64,000 nt of DNA from Hyposmocoma kahamanoa (GCF_003589595.1 NW_020654080.1:7852709-7916708), one strand, 5' to 3'. Numbered from the stretch's first letter, positions 42,985-54,802 are shown. The notes: generated by a model from the letters alone, not told the origin. A program made the numbers and translations.

Positions 42985-43607
42985 ATGCTCCCTCTACGGT
43001 TGGTATATTTTATTCTTATTATTGTTGACATAAAATTGACAACGACAACTATTCAACTATTTTTCTTTCATGTACCATTTTAAAAAAAATAAAAAAATCA
43101 CAGGACATTGACTCAATCGCCATTTTTTTTGTATAATTTTTATAATAATATTAAACTACCGTGCATAGTTACTTTTACTTGACATTGGCAAAATCATTGA
43201 TTATTTCGATGGAGCCATAACATTTAAAAGAAGAAGAAGATAGCTGTAGTGAGGTGAAAAGTTCTGTGTTTCGCTCGGCAGCAATGTTGTTTTGGGTCTC
43301 TTGTCTTGAAACCCTCGCTACGATCAGGATTCTATTTTCAATCTTAGTCTCTTTCATTTCTTCCAAGCACTAGCATCAAACAACAACTTAACAATTACAA
43401 TAAAATAACATAACAAATAACTATTAATACATATGCGGATTAAAATAAATTGGATAGGGAAGTGGGGATACTTTTGACCCGCAATGAACCCATATCCGGA
43501 TGTACATATTTAACAACAAAAACCAGCCAAGAGCGTGGAAGGGATATTTCCAAATGCAACATAGTACGCGTAAACTATATTTCGAATATTATTATTTATT
43601 TAATATT
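42985..43607. other. No recognisable feature
   Basis: AT-rich. A minus-strand frame at 43175-43366 shows no family resemblance. Confidence 0.4.
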
Positions 43608-43896
43608 TAGTAGCAATAGAGGTCCTTGATGAGTTCCTCTAGGGAAGTATTGCCACCTTACTTATTTCTGCCGCCAAGCAGCAATCTGAGGTTGCGTTCC
43701 GGTTTTGAAGGGTAAGGGTACTGATGAAGTTACAGGCACATGGGACTTGTCAACTTAGGTTTCAGGGTGACGGGTGTAGTGTCAGATCTTTGCAATTTAC
43801 ACCTCTGAGTGGCACTGCAACTGTTATGGGCAGGCATGTCGCTTACCACCAGGCGCACGACTTACTCATCCCATGACTTGATATAAAAAAAAAAAA
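43602..43896 (+). repeat. RepA copy with flanking direct repeats
   Basis: Near full length with an A tail of about 12. The 11-base ATTATTTATTT occurs immediately before (43591-43601) and at the end of the tail (43896-43906), the pattern expected after LINE-type retroposition. Confidence 0.92.
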
Positions 43897-44790
43897 TTAT
43901 TTATTTGCATTTTACATATAGTCTTAAGCGTTATAGTACACAAACTTAGAACTATGGTAGTAACTACATGCGATACCCTGTAAGGGCGTAGCAAAATACA
44001 CTTATGACATAATGTACATTTTAACCTTGGTATTATAAATTAGAGTTTTATCGTATTACATTCATAAACGTTTCCACTATATAATTGTCAACTATGTTTA
44101 AGTCTTTTAATATTCATAATTTTAGAGTAATAAAACTTTTATCGAACAATGTAGTCGGTGGTGGTGTTATATTTTTTATTCTTCTCTTTAAAATAAAAGG
44201 TATAAAATGGAAACTTTATTAATAGTGCAATTGTTAACTACAGCACACAGTGGATTTAATTAAAATTTTAAACATAGAAAGCGTGCTAGTTATATGCAAA
44301 GAGGTCGTTTGTGCATCGTTACTCACACACGTCGTCACGAAGGGTGAATTTTCCGTTTTTGTTAGCATTTGAAAATAGAAAGTATTATTACAAATTATAC
44401 TTCCATAGAAGCCTATGTAGCAAGGTGTACTTTTTCTCGTAACCCGATTAAAAATTTTGTTTCAATTTTATTTTAAATTCTAAATCCACGAGCATAGAGA
44501 GAAACGTTTTTTTGTGAAGCATAGCACTCGCTATTCATAACTGAAGTCGGCTAGCTGCGGTTGATGTTAAATAATTTTGGAATAGTCATTTTTAATGTGA
44601 GCAAATTAGGTAGGACTTGCACGATTTAACACAATTACACAAGAATTTTTATTTATTTTAACTTTTTTTTAAATCACGTATGCTAAGTATGCTTGACATG
44701 ATATGAAGATGAAAAGAGAAGGAAATATATTTTTTCATTAATGGTAGAAAATTGCACCGAGGACAGCATCCTAGGATAAATATGCATTTT
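43897..44790. other. No recognisable feature
   Basis: AT-rich, about 0.9 kb. Confidence 0.4.
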
Positions 44791-45037
44791 ATATGATATC
44801 AAGTAGCGGGATGAACAGGTCGCCTGGTGGTAAGCGAGACGCCAGTGGGTAGCAATGGCAGTGACACTCAGAGCTTTAAATCACATAACAAATCAGATCT
44901 CAGGCCACTGCTGCCGTCACCCTGAAACATAAGTTGAAAGGGCCTTAACGCAGTAATGCTCACTTACTGCTTGGCGGCAGACATAGATAAGGTGGCAGTA
45001 CTACCCTGTAGTGTACTCTTTCACAAGGAGATATACT
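44791..45037 (-). repeat. RepA copy with internal deletion
   Basis: Inverted, ending CAAGGAGATATACTTA where CAAGGAGCTCTACTGCTACT is usual. The segment between the AAGTTGAAAGG and TAACGCAG blocks is deleted. Confidence 0.88.
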
Positions 45038-45205
45038 TAGGAAATGAAACTATTTTGACCGTGACCATGGGACCTGTAAAAGGCTCGAAATGTCGGTTTG
45101 TTTGAAAAAACAAATATACGAGATTTAAATCCGGAAAAATAGTTTCATTTCCTATGTGTAACAATCGCGAAAACCTAAGAACTCGATAAGAAGATATATT
45201 GCCTA
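45038..45205 (+). repeat. RepF copy with 19-bp hairpin arms
   Basis: Arms TAGGAAATGAAACTATTTT (45038-45056) and AAAATAGTTTCATTTCCTA (45136-45154) are exact reverse complements. The following block, TGTAACAATCGCGAAAACCT, is shared with 56345-56365. Confidence 0.8.
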
Positions 45206-45795
45206 GAAAGCTGGCAACGGGAAACGGAACATTCAATGGCTAAACTATTATTCTTTGGCTGTGGTAAATGCCCGTCTTTTAACTGGCTCCCAGAAGCCAA
45301 CCACAAAAAGCACATAGCTGTGGCGTGGGCTTAGATTGGTGTGCAAAGGCACTTTGCGGTTCGCACGTGGTCATGACAGGCGGTCATAGTGTCTAGACAG
45401 TTCGCATCTAAAATGGATTGTACATACAAATTTTGCAGGCCGATTTCCCATCACATTTACTTCATATTCACGCACTGGCTTTTACCTATTCTTAAAGTAA
45501 TGCAGCCAAATTAACTTTGATAAGAATTCGAAAAATAAGGCATCGATTCGTCTATTCGTTGCGTGAAATTTTTAGTGGGCTGATTTTTCAAACTAAAAAT
45601 AGTACATACTTAACAAACTTAACAAACTTACAAACTTAACTCAACAATGTTCAATTTCGTTCGCCTTGACGCAGCGTTTTGGGTCGCATACATTGCCGAG
45701 TCTTTTGGTTAAGCCGCCGCTGAAGTGTCGTTCTAAACAAAGCCCCTGACAGGATTGCCAAAAACAACATCACAGTAATTTTAAACATTAGGATT
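45206..45795. other. No recognisable feature
   Basis: Mixed composition. A four-fold AACAAACTTAA-like motif near 45612-45640 is the only local repeat. Confidence 0.4.
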
Positions 45796-45833
45796 CTAAA
45801 TAAATACACAACCATTGTTGTGTATTTATTTAG
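45796..45833. repeat. 16-bp perfect inverted repeat, 6-nt loop
   Basis: CTAAATAAATACACAA and TTGTGTATTTATTTAG, loop CCATTG. Confidence 0.95.
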
Positions 45834-45883
45834 AGTTCAATATAATACATTTGGAAAATGAGAAATCATCACTTGTTAATTGT

Positions 45884-46105
45884 TCAAATGTCATGGCACC
45901 GTGAGGAAAGAGGGGAACAAATCTCGTATACTTTTTTATGTAATTCAGGAGGTAAAGAAGATAGCAAAATGTAAACTTTCATTTGTGGACTGTGAACATT
46001 ATTTAATAATAAGTGCAGTTCCAATAGTTTCACGAAATTTTTAAACGATTCTTTTTCTTCTAAAGGTTGCCAATTTTGGAATATTGGGTGCTGATCACTG
46101 GTCAT
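45884..46105 (-). pseudogene. LTR-retrotransposon gag-like scrap
   Basis: 73 residues including FKNFVKLLELHLLLNNVHSP, then KVYILLSSLPPELHKKVYEI. This looks like the capsid-type region of Ty3/Gypsy gag proteins, where an F-x-x-RLE-x-x-F-x-ANN motif precedes a K-x-x-LLS-L stretch. No pol, LTR or primer site lies next to it, so it is either a scrap or, less likely, a domesticated exon. Confidence 0.45.
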
Positions 46106-46212
46106 TCATATACTATTTTGTACTTTTTTATCATTCGTAACCCGAAATCAAAAACAAGTATTTTAAAAGTTAGTCATAAACCCTACACCGTCCACTCAAA
46201 GTTGGTAAAAAA

Positions 46213-46433
46213 TGCCGAGGTAATGGTTTGACCTACCGCCTCTGAAGGTGATGGATTCGAATCGGGGCTTGCACCTCTGAGGTCGGAAATTATGTGCGAA
46301 ATTCAATTTGAAATTAACCATAAGATTTTCGCTGAAGGAAAACATCTAAGGAAGAGAAGAAAATTGTTGTGAGAGGGTTTCTGTACCCAGAAGTGAGATT
46401 ATACAGGCTAACTATTATTATTATTCGATATAG
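46213..46433 (+). mobile_element. SINE-1 copy, diverged
   Basis: Head GCCGAGGTAATGGTTTGACC and B-box GATGGATTCGAATCGGGG. The tail GTACCCAGAAGTGAGATTAT is degenerate, followed by ATTATTATT. Confidence 0.8.
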
Positions 46434-46819
46434 TATTGTCTAAAATATTCTACTGGCAACCCTACCTAGATAACCGACGTATTGTAATTAGCTTTATGTA
46501 AATTTTATATCACATGGTCTCGCAGCTTTGTCACCATAGTAGTTTCGCTAATCACGAGATTTTGTGATTTGCAAAGTTTGTTTTAATTGCAAGACCGATG
46601 TAAAAAGTGCGGTTCAAATGTTCTTTCATATTCTTTTTAAACCCACTACATTACAGCGAAACGGAGTGTATTAAAATGGATTTTTACGTAGGCAGGTTAT
46701 AAACGTGACTAGGCCAAATTTTAATATTATATATTATTCATTTTGACGAGGATTTCCACCTACGCCAAGAGCCAATTGACTGCTTTTGCTGTGCCGACAC
46801 AGCGAAAGCAGTCGGTTTT
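46434..46819. other. No recognisable feature
   Basis: AT-rich. GCTTTTGCTGTGC and its near reverse complement (about 46777-46810) can form a short stem. Confidence 0.4.
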
Positions 46820-47117
46820 TAAATGACTTTAAAAAAGGAAGAGGTTCTCAATTCTATTGTATTTTCTTTGTATGTATGTTACGCGGTAACTCCGGCCGGT
46901 GAACTTGTGAACCGATTTTGATGATTCCTTTTTTGTTGGAAAGAAGGTATCGACAGTCCCATTTAAATTTGAAAAAAATATTCCATCTCCAAGTTGGCAA
47001 ACTAGGGGATGAATCCGGTTTCGCGCACTGTCCGGTAACCGATTTCAATAAAACTTGGCAAATAGATGTAAATCCACGAAGTTTTGAGGTCAGTTTTTTA
47101 GTGTTCTATACTGAGGT
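46820..47117 (+). repeat. RepB copy with large internal deletion
   Basis: It has both ends (AAGGAAGAGGTTCTCAATTC; TTTGAGGTCAGTTTTTTAG) but lacks the central GGCTGTTCACGCATG region. Confidence 0.88.
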
Positions 47118-47374
47118 CACATAAAATTACATTATTACACTAACCGTTCAAAAACAAATAACTAGGAACCAAGAAATATATCTCTTCTACCAAAAGCTAC
47201 TCGCAGTAACACAATGTGTCAAAAACTCTTAAATAAAATGTCACTTGTATTGTATTGTATAGTATTCAAAGTTTACTATTGTAAGTTAAGAGTTCATAAA
47301 GCTTAGATGTCATGTAACTCAAATTTTTTCGACTTAGTAACGATTTATTCTTTTTATACATTTTTTTTATTAAA

Positions 47375-47520
47375 AAAGAAGGGCGCATTTGACTTCCACC
47401 TCATTTGATGGAAAGTGACCATGAGGTCGACAATAGAACAAGGCGAGAGTGAATAGGTATTATTTAAGTGTGCATCTTAAGTAATACCTGTTCACTCTCG
47501 CCTTGAAAAGATTCAAGTTA
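47375..47520. repeat. LINE 3'-end fragments forming a foldback
   Basis: AAGGCGAGAGTGAATAGGTA at 47440 and its near-exact reverse complement TACCTGTTCACTCTCGCCTT at 47485 make about 30-bp arms around a 9-base loop. The motif is the 3'-UTR phrase of the Jockey-like LINE at 19865 and 18250. Confidence 0.85.
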
Positions 47521-47526
47521 TATAGT

Positions 47527-48250
47527 TTTTTTTTTTTCAGTTTATTGATTCACTTACAGTATTACAATGTAACATACTATTAATACAATTTAGTGAAGTT
47601 CTTATCTAAATTGCACAACCACTTATGAGTGAACACAGCTTGCAAAAACTACGTAAAATGTTAATTATATAGAAGTTAAAAACAGCAACTTAAATTAAAA
47701 AAAAAGAAAAAGTAATACAAACAAAACCAATAAATACAAGTGAACAAGGGTCTCGGACAGTATCAAACTAGATGGCGGAAAAAAAAAAACAAAAATTAAT
47801 TAAGGTTTAACATAATACTAATGCGAAATTTGTGCAGCGACTGCCAAAATATATCGCAAACGTGACGGTGCTTATTATTTAGTCTACAGAGCCTTGGAAT
47901 ACAGGAATTAAAGCCCAGAACGGTCTTACGGAATGGTGGCACTAAAGGAACAATAGCAAACCTAGAGTATCTGGAGGGAATTTTGAAGTTAAATTTAGCT
48001 AGCAGTTGTGGACAGTCTACGTACAAACGCAAAACCTTATAAAGAAATATTAAGTCCAATAATTCCCAAGTCCAATAGTTCAGAAAACAAGGTTTATGTT
48101 TACTTGTTTTTAAGAAGCCACCAGACAGACTACCAAGCAAAAATGTTGTATAACATGATTGATTGATCAGCACCAATGCACGGTCGTGCAGATCACAGAA
48201 TGTCATTCATTTTCGGTCTTGATCACCTCATAATATTAATATAATTCGCA
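47527..48250 (-). pseudogene. Jockey-type LINE, 5'-truncated, with poly(A)
   Basis: The minus-strand frame 48206-47796 ends the element's ORF2: LDLIFLYKVLRLYVDCPQLL, then VPLVPPFRKTVLGFNSCIPR and LCRLNNK. This is the typical last 80 residues of a Jockey-group LINE protein seen in Lepidoptera. The upstream part of ORF2 is absent. After the stop, a 250-base 3' UTR leads to AATAAA (TTTATT at 47543 on the plus strand) and a poly(A) tail (plus-strand T run 47527-47539). Confidence 0.8.
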
Positions 48251-48391
48251 CCCCTTGTGTAATAAGGTCACATCTGTACAATTTGATTGTTATTTGTTCA
48301 ACCACTAAATAGTCCAAAATTCTTTATTGGTTAGTTTTCGATCCCGAGATACGTATCAGACAATCGTGTGTTTGTAAATGAGGATAGTAGA

Positions 48392-48690
48392 TTTTTTTTA
48401 TACCAAGTGACCGGACGAACAAATTGTGGGCCTGGTGGTAAGCGACACGCCTGTCTATAATACTTGCAGTGCCACGCAGAGCTTTTAAACTCAAAGATCG
48501 TAGAGGTACTGCCACTGCACCCGTCACCATGAGATATAACTTGACAAGTCCCATAACGTGCTTGTAATTTACCCCTACCCTTTAAAACCGGAACGCAGTA
48601 ATGCTCACATTACTGCTTGCCGGCAGAAATATGGATAGTGGAAGTGCTTCCCTGGACAACTTCTTTCACAAAGAGCTCTACTGTTACTAA
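48392..48690 (-). repeat. RepA copy, full length
   Basis: Inverted, with poly(T) start and complete CTACTGTTACTAA end. Confidence 0.93.
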
Positions 48691-49192
48691 AGACATAAGA
48701 CATCTCGAATCTCCATTTTTTTTTTGTATTTTCGATAATTTGCACCATTAGTGTTATAACGCCACATCTGCAAAATAATAACTTTTCAGGACAGAGCTTT
48801 AAAGATTGTAAGAACGAAATTAGTTGATAACAACATTGACTTACAAATAAATGGACGACGGGTCTAATACAAAAACCACGAAAAAAATGTCCCAAGTCAA
48901 CCTATTCGAAATTTAAATTGTAATGTCATCGCAGTATCGCGCTGTCAGTAGAACAAATGAAGACTAAAGCGGAGTGTCGCGCTCTGTATACGATTTTAGC
49001 GCCTTAAAAGTGCGGACACTTTTTAGCGCGGACCCGACGTCCATATAATTGTAAGTCAATGGATAACAAGGAGAGTTATAATATTTCACACTACATAATT
49101 TGTTTCATGTAGTTTGCATTATTTTTGTGGCTTTCGTATGATAAAAATACATTTGACGTATAATTACATGGGTGCGAATTCAAAAACACATT
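48691..49192. other. No recognisable feature
   Basis: AT-rich, apart from a slightly GC-richer patch at 48935-49030. Confidence 0.4.
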
Positions 49193-49223
49193 TAATAACC
49201 CCTTCCGTTATAAAGGGGTTATT
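49193..49223. repeat. 12-bp inverted repeat
   Basis: TAATAACCCCTT and AAGGGGTTATTA separated by seven bases. Confidence 0.9.
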
Positions 49224-49342
49224 AATAGCAAAAGTTGTGGCAGTTCGGGATAATAGGTTAATAACTATAAAATTGTTTCATCGCATTTAACCTCATTTTG
49301 GAATGAATAAGAAAAAAATAGTATAAATGGTCACAAATGGAT

Positions 49343-50237
49343 TTATTGGTTCTCAAAATATTCCCCGTTAGCGTTAATGCACTTTTTCATACGAATGAGC
49401 CAATTTTGAAAACATTTATGCCACTCCTCCGTGACAATCTCTGAAACATATTTTTCATATTCTTCGACAGCCTCTTCTGATGAAAATCGTTGACCGCGTA
49501 ACTGATTCTTAATTTTTGGAAATAAATAAAATACGCGGGATGGCTCACAAGGTCAACGTTGTTCACCTTATAAAATTCATTTGTCAGTCTGGCCGTCTGA
49601 GAATTGACATTACTGTGGTGCAAGATAATGCGGAGCTTGTCAATAACTTCCGGCAAACAAATGGTCGTATACCAATCACTATTCACTTTGCACGCGCGCC
49701 ACTTTGGTTGGTTTCGGCTCATCTTGAAAAACCCATACGCACGATGCTGCTTTGTTTTGGGATCGTAACTATAAACCCATGTTTCGTCACCTGTTACTAT
49801 GTCCCACACCAAATTTGACGCCCCTTCGTTGAATTTGGTAAGCATGGCATTGCACCAAGTGACGCGATTCGGTTTTTGGGCCTCAGTCAAATTGTGTGGG
49901 ATCCACCGAGAGCACACCTTTTTCACACCCAAATGTTTGTGTAGTATTGATTGTATTGTAAAGATGCCCGAATCTCTTGGTATGTCTGCTTTGATCACAC
50001 GGCGCACAGCATCGTTGTTTTTGTTGTTCACAGCAGTGGACGGGCGACCACCACGAAATTCGTCGCTGAGGCTCACACGACCGCGTTTAAATTCTACAAT
50101 CCCGCTATAAATAGTCGTCTTGCATGGTGCTTCATCGCCAAAAGCAGTTTGAAGCCGAGCAAAGCGCCGCTGAGCTGTTAATTTACACTTAAGTCGTAGA
50201 AAATCATATTACGAACATTTTCACGAGTTAAATCCAT
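49343..50237 (-). pseudogene. Mariner transposase, inactivated
   Basis: The start MDLTRENVRNMIFYD is at 50237. After a one-base break the helix-turn-helix part continues (RLQTAFGDEAPCKTTIY, then FKRGRVSLSDEFRGGRP). The frame then runs through CSRWIPHNLTEAQK to IVTGDETWVYSYDPKTK, which holds the first catalytic Asp. The second Asp should follow LHH but is Ser (LHHSN). The YSPDLAPND block with the third Asp is disrupted. Frame changes occur near 49440, after which EEWHKCFQNW and GEYFEN end the protein at 49343. Intact mariner transposases are about 345 residues; this length is normal but the triad is lost. Terminal inverted repeats were not found. Confidence 0.9.
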
Positions 50238-50630
50238 AGTGATGTAGACAATCAATTTCTAAAATTACGCCACAATGTAAAAAACAAGTGACAGTCAGTT
50301 GAAACAAACTGTATTTTACAGCAAAAGAGTTCCATTTTCAAATGTTGTAATTACTTTCTAAATATTGTTTATGCAAGTGGCCAGTTCCGGAAACTTGAAG
50401 TGCGCCCTATGTATACTCGATGGCGTTATTCAATATATAAGAGCTAGTAAATAATAAGTAACATCCGTTAAATTATTCGATTAAAAAAAAACAACTAAAC
50501 CTATAGCTCAATAAGGAATGAATTTAATCAAGTTAGCTTATTCCTAATGGAATTAATCACAACATGATTAAATTCGCATACTTATGTATTCGGTTGCAAG
50601 TAAAACGCAATTATTATTTTTTCCCGCTAA
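50238..50630. other. Mariner upstream flank, no gene
   Basis: It may include the element's 5' UTR and lost terminal repeat. No further feature. Confidence 0.4.
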
Positions 50631-50959
50631 GAGCGCGTTCCCATTATGTCATGACGACAAGTAGTCGGGCAGTTTAAAGTGTCGTGGCTTGTATATTTAA
50701 ATGAAGTTGTTTACATACAGTACAACACGATTAACGATCACGTTCACGATCGCGTCGTCACGTTTTTTTATCGTTGTCTGCACGTGCACCCACAAATTGT
50801 CGTCATGATCTAGTCGAAACAGGTAGACAAGACAGTCGTTCAAAAATAAAATAAACATCCACGACACAGTCATGACAGACAATCGTGATATGTGAACAGG
50901 CTAGACGCGACAGTCGTCTAACGATGAACAAAGTCTTACGTCATAATGGGAACGCGCCC
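50631..50959. mobile_element. MITE, PIF/Harbinger-like
   Basis: The left end GAGCGCGTTCCCATTATG and the reverse complement of the right end (GGGCGCGTTCCCATTATG) match, continuing imperfectly inward. TAA flanks both sides (50628-50630, 50960-50962), the target duplication type of PIF/Harbinger. It is 329 bp and non-coding, with repeated CACGATCG- and GTCGT-type words inside. Confidence 0.82.
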
Positions 50960-50962
50960 TAA

Positions 50963-52409
50963 CAACTCTTTACAAGTCCCGTGGTCACCACTCAGCTATT
51001 TAGATCATAAAAAATAGTTTCATTTCCAATTATTACTCAAATTCATTACTTATGATTGTTGTAGCAATCATTGTGCATGATTGGTTCAGGCGGAAACAAA
51101 TTATCATGTATGTGAAACTGATGTATTGTATTTATGTAACGTATTTGCAAATTTATTCCCGCGGAAAAAGACGGGACAAATCAACATGTCAATCTTGTAT
51201 CACACTCTTTTTTATAAACCTCTACAATTCATGTCAAATGAACAAAAAGGAATCAATAAGACGAAATTGAATAAAAGTGCCAACTGCGCTGACAGTGAAT
51301 GGCTTATTCGGATTTGCCTATATGAACTTTTTTCCAAGAATATGTAGAGACGCAACTCTACCAGCGCGTATTTTTCATGTATGTGGGTATATGATAACTG
51401 CCACCCTAGTCTACCAGCTACCAAAGAATTCCGGGGATGGACGATCCAAGGCCCCAGTCCAGACACACTCTTATGGTTCGTCCAACACACTATTTCTTCT
51501 GTGGTTCGTCCACTGTTTCTATATGAGAAGGCTGGAAGAAATTTTAGACTTTTCTAGAATTACGTCCTTAAAGAGTATCCGTAATACCCATTCCATACTT
51601 TGATGTTCATTCAAATAATATTGTATAATTCGTTATAACTTTTTATTATAATTAGTGTATCATATGGGTATATTCATTGTTTTTCTAGTAAATATTCTGT
51701 GTTTAAAAAAATAGTATTTCATATTAGTTTACAAAATTTTAACAACGCCTCCTTTTGAAACTAAGTAGGAAATGCATTCGTCACAGCGGAAATATCGTAG
51801 TTATTTTTCTTCTTGATTTTATTTTTGGTTTGTAACGTAATTTATTAGTTCAACAGCAAATTTTCAAATGTCCCTGCGAAAAGTGTGGTAAAAGTTTTTT
51901 ACGACTTCTAGAAGTGTTAGCTCTCTTTGTTTCTTAGAGACTTTTGACCCTTATCAGAAACAAGATCGAATAGCACAAGAAAACTTTAGTAAATGTAACT
52001 TTTTATTTCTCTGAATGTATATAATACGCATATGTGCCATTTTTTCCAAATCTAATGTATACCAATCGAAATACCTTTGAAGTCCATGGACCGTTTTCCT
52101 GCAGCTATAACTGTTAAGATAGCAGGCCCTCTCACCCGTCCCAATGGGAAATTGACAAGCCACGATCTTCGATATCACTATCTAGATCGATAGTTCCCAA
52201 TATGGCCTATATCGACCAGATAAAAATAGACGTTAGTAATGGGCAGGTAATAACCAAAATTTTAGCATTCAATAAATGCAATAATCCACATTACACAGAT
52301 TAGTACGTATACATAACACTTTCTTACAATAAACGTATAAATAACCTATGAAGTACTTAATAAACATTTCAAAATAAAAGGGACATTCGACTGGATTTTT
52401 TATAATTAT
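50963..52409. other. No recognisable feature, about 1.45 kb
   Basis: Overlapping short frames at 51050-51600 on both strands have no family resemblance. Confidence 0.4.
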
Positions 52410-52621
52410 TTTTTAAATAACGCACACACTCAACATAGCCCCGCACTAGGGAAACCCTGTGTCGCGGGTGCCATGGACACACACATAGACAACCACAAAT
52501 TACACCCAAACTCACGAGAGAAATAAATGTAAGCCATACAAACATTTCTCCCGGCCCGGGAATCGAACCTGGGAAATCTGCGTGGCAGTCCGGCATGATA
52601 ACCGTTCGGCCACGAAGGCAG
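52410..52621 (-). mobile_element. SINE-2, complete inverted copy
   Basis: The tRNA-like head is at the right: on the minus strand GTGGCCGAACGGTTATCATG with B-box GGTTCGATTCCCGGGCC. The body is CTCGTGAGTTTGGGTGTAAT, with the A-rich tail on the left. Confidence 0.9.
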
Positions 52622-53360
52622 TTAAATTACATTTACATGTATAAATCTTTTCTCACTACCACCGACTCCGCTGTCAAATGAACATTCTAAGTTGAAGAAT
52701 TGGTAACAAAACTCAATGATAGATTATAAATTAATAAATCAGGGGGCAAAACAGAACATGACAGGTGGCCTACGAGATAAAAAGTTTGGACACTTCTGAT
52801 CTAGATCATGTCTTCAGAATGTCATTAAGTTTGATTTGATATCCAAAAATCATACAATCAAACTTCGTTTGTATCGAGTCGAGTATAGAAACGAATGTAA
52901 AAATCCAACGGTATGGCATAATAAATTTGCGCTGATTTCAGATTCGAATTCAAATAAAAATGCCTATTATACTAGAACAGCATCTTTGTAGATACGTAAT
53001 TAGGTAATAATCATAAAATGTAATCCTAATTCAGTAATAACCTGACCTGTACGTCAGACGCAACAATCTATATGTATACTGTATATTACTCTGTATTTTA
53101 TGTACTTAGATATAAGTTTCACTGTGGAAGAGAATAATTAAAATCGTTGTATTATTGATTCCATACCATAATCTGGTCCTTCGAGCCGGACCTGCAAGTA
53201 ATGGCATTATTTATTTATTGAAATGTATTTCTTCGTATGGCTTTGGATATTTTGGAAAGTAATCGTAAAAGGTGTAAGAAAATAATTTTGACAACCATCT
53301 GAGAATATTGTCGTAACTTGATTATTTAAGAGTTACAATTTTATAAAGCAAGTACTATAA
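52622..53360. other. No recognisable feature
   Basis: AT-rich spacer. Confidence 0.4.
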
Positions 53361-53605
53361 GATAGCCAATTCTGCCGCCAAGCAGTGGTGTGAGCATTAC
53401 TGCGTTCTGGTTTTGCAAGGATAGGGTGCTGGTGAATTTACAGACATCTGGGACTTATTATTCTCCCTCAGATCTTTGCATTTTTAAAGCTCTGAGTGGC
53501 ACTGAAACTATTATATAAATATAATATATAAATTATATACATAGACGGGCCTGTCGCTTACCACGACACAACTTATTCGTTCCGACACTTGGTATCATAA
53601 AAAAA
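53361..53605 (+). repeat. RepA copy with internal AT insertion
   Basis: It starts at TTCTGCCGCCAAGCAG. After GGCACTGAAACTATTAT, about 25 bases of TATAAA-rich sequence interrupt the element before GGGCCTGTCGCTTACCAC. Confidence 0.88.
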
Positions 53606-53610
53606 CTCTA

Positions 53611-53678
53611 CAGAAATAAGTAAAGTAACAGTACTTCTCTGGACCTATTCATTCACAAGTTGTTCTACTGCTACTAAA
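53611..53678 (-). repeat. RepA 5' fragment, inverted
   Basis: AGTACTTCTCTGGACC through CTACTGCTACTAA. It abuts the previous copy tail-to-tail. Confidence 0.85.
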
Positions 53679-53732
53679 ATTCCGATTGTTTTTGTAACTC
53701 TTTACTTAGGTATTACAATATATGTAGTACAC

Positions 53733-53935
53733 TGCCCCTGTGGCTGAACGGTTGACCATGTGGGGACGGTGAACCATGCTGGTCTGCCACACAGAGGTCC
53801 CAGGTTCGAGTTCCGGGCCGGGAGAAGTATTTGTATGGTTTACATTTATTTCTCTCGTCAATTTGGGTGGTGTTCTATGTGTGTATCCATGGCACCGCGA
53901 TACATGGGTTTCCCTAGTGCGAAGCATACACACCT
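53733..53935 (+). mobile_element. SINE-2 copy with duplicated head segment
   Basis: GTGGCTGAACGGTTGACCAT, followed by a short repeat of GGTGAACCATG and the B-box GGTTCGAGTTCCGGGCC. The body and tail are intact. Confidence 0.85.
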
Positions 53936-54555
53936 AAGTAATCTTGACAAAATTAATTGTTTTTATATAAGGGTGAATACTCATGGCAAATGTAAATTTA
54001 TAACCTTTGGTACAGTGAGACTCATTTATTATCATTATCCTGCAGTTGGACTGTATACATAGTGTTTTGATTGACCGATTTACTAACTTAATTTCATAAC
54101 TAGTTTCACCATTAGATACTAACAAAATTCAAAGATAATACAATATCCATGGGCAGATAATCAAGTTCCAACAGTGTGAAGATAAAAAAACTATTTCCAA
54201 ACGACAACATCGTTCTGAAGGTTACTAATAAAAACCTGATTTTCATACTAGTGTCATAGAGCAGTGTTAAATGGATCCTACGCCAATTTTACCTTTGTTT
54301 CTAACAAATTGGGTCTATTTTGAATAAAATATCTTTACGGGTCGCCCTTTTATAACCACTGAAGTGAGTACCCTAAACAAAATTACGCTGCACCTGAGGT
54401 GTTTTATCGTATTCTTCGTAGCCTCAGACGAGTATACGAATAAAAAGGAATTTTGTTACAAAAATTACCCCTGTGTTTTCAGATAATGAAGCTTTACTAT
54501 ATGTACGACAGCTTTTCCCAATGTTGAGAATCTAAGAGGCAATTTCTTTTTTTTA
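53936..54555. other. No recognisable feature
   Basis: AT-rich spacer. Confidence 0.4.
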
Positions 54556-54618
54556 TCCGCCTTCAAAAAAGGCGGAGGTTCTGAATCTATTTGTTTTTAT
54601 GTGTGTATGTTACGCGAT
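54556..54618 (+). repeat. RepB 5' scrap
   Basis: CGCCTTCAAAAAAGGCGGAG and GTGTGTATGTTACGCGATTA match the first 70 bases of RepB. Confidence 0.7.
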
Positions 54619-54802
54619 TAAATTGAATCTTAGAATGCTATTCATAGCAAGATTTTATACGTTTGGTACTATGCTAAAAGTTTAGAGTAGTGACTTGTCA
54701 GTAGCTAGCCGTCAAGTTAGTATTCAACTGCCTGAAGTGATTGGACTAGATAAAAATTAAGATACGCATAATAATTTCCATTAATATGAAATAAGTTTGT
54801 TA

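Noticed and set aside
49193..50345. Mariner terminal inverted repeats
   Set aside because: AAGTTGTGGCAGTTCGGGA near 49229 and CAAGTGGCCAGTTCCGGA near 50374 look alike but lie in the same orientation, so they cannot be inverted termini.
51050..51603. Overlapping frames of 72-108 codons on both strands
   Set aside because: All three lack family motifs, and the overlap in several frames points to a locally stop-poor stretch.
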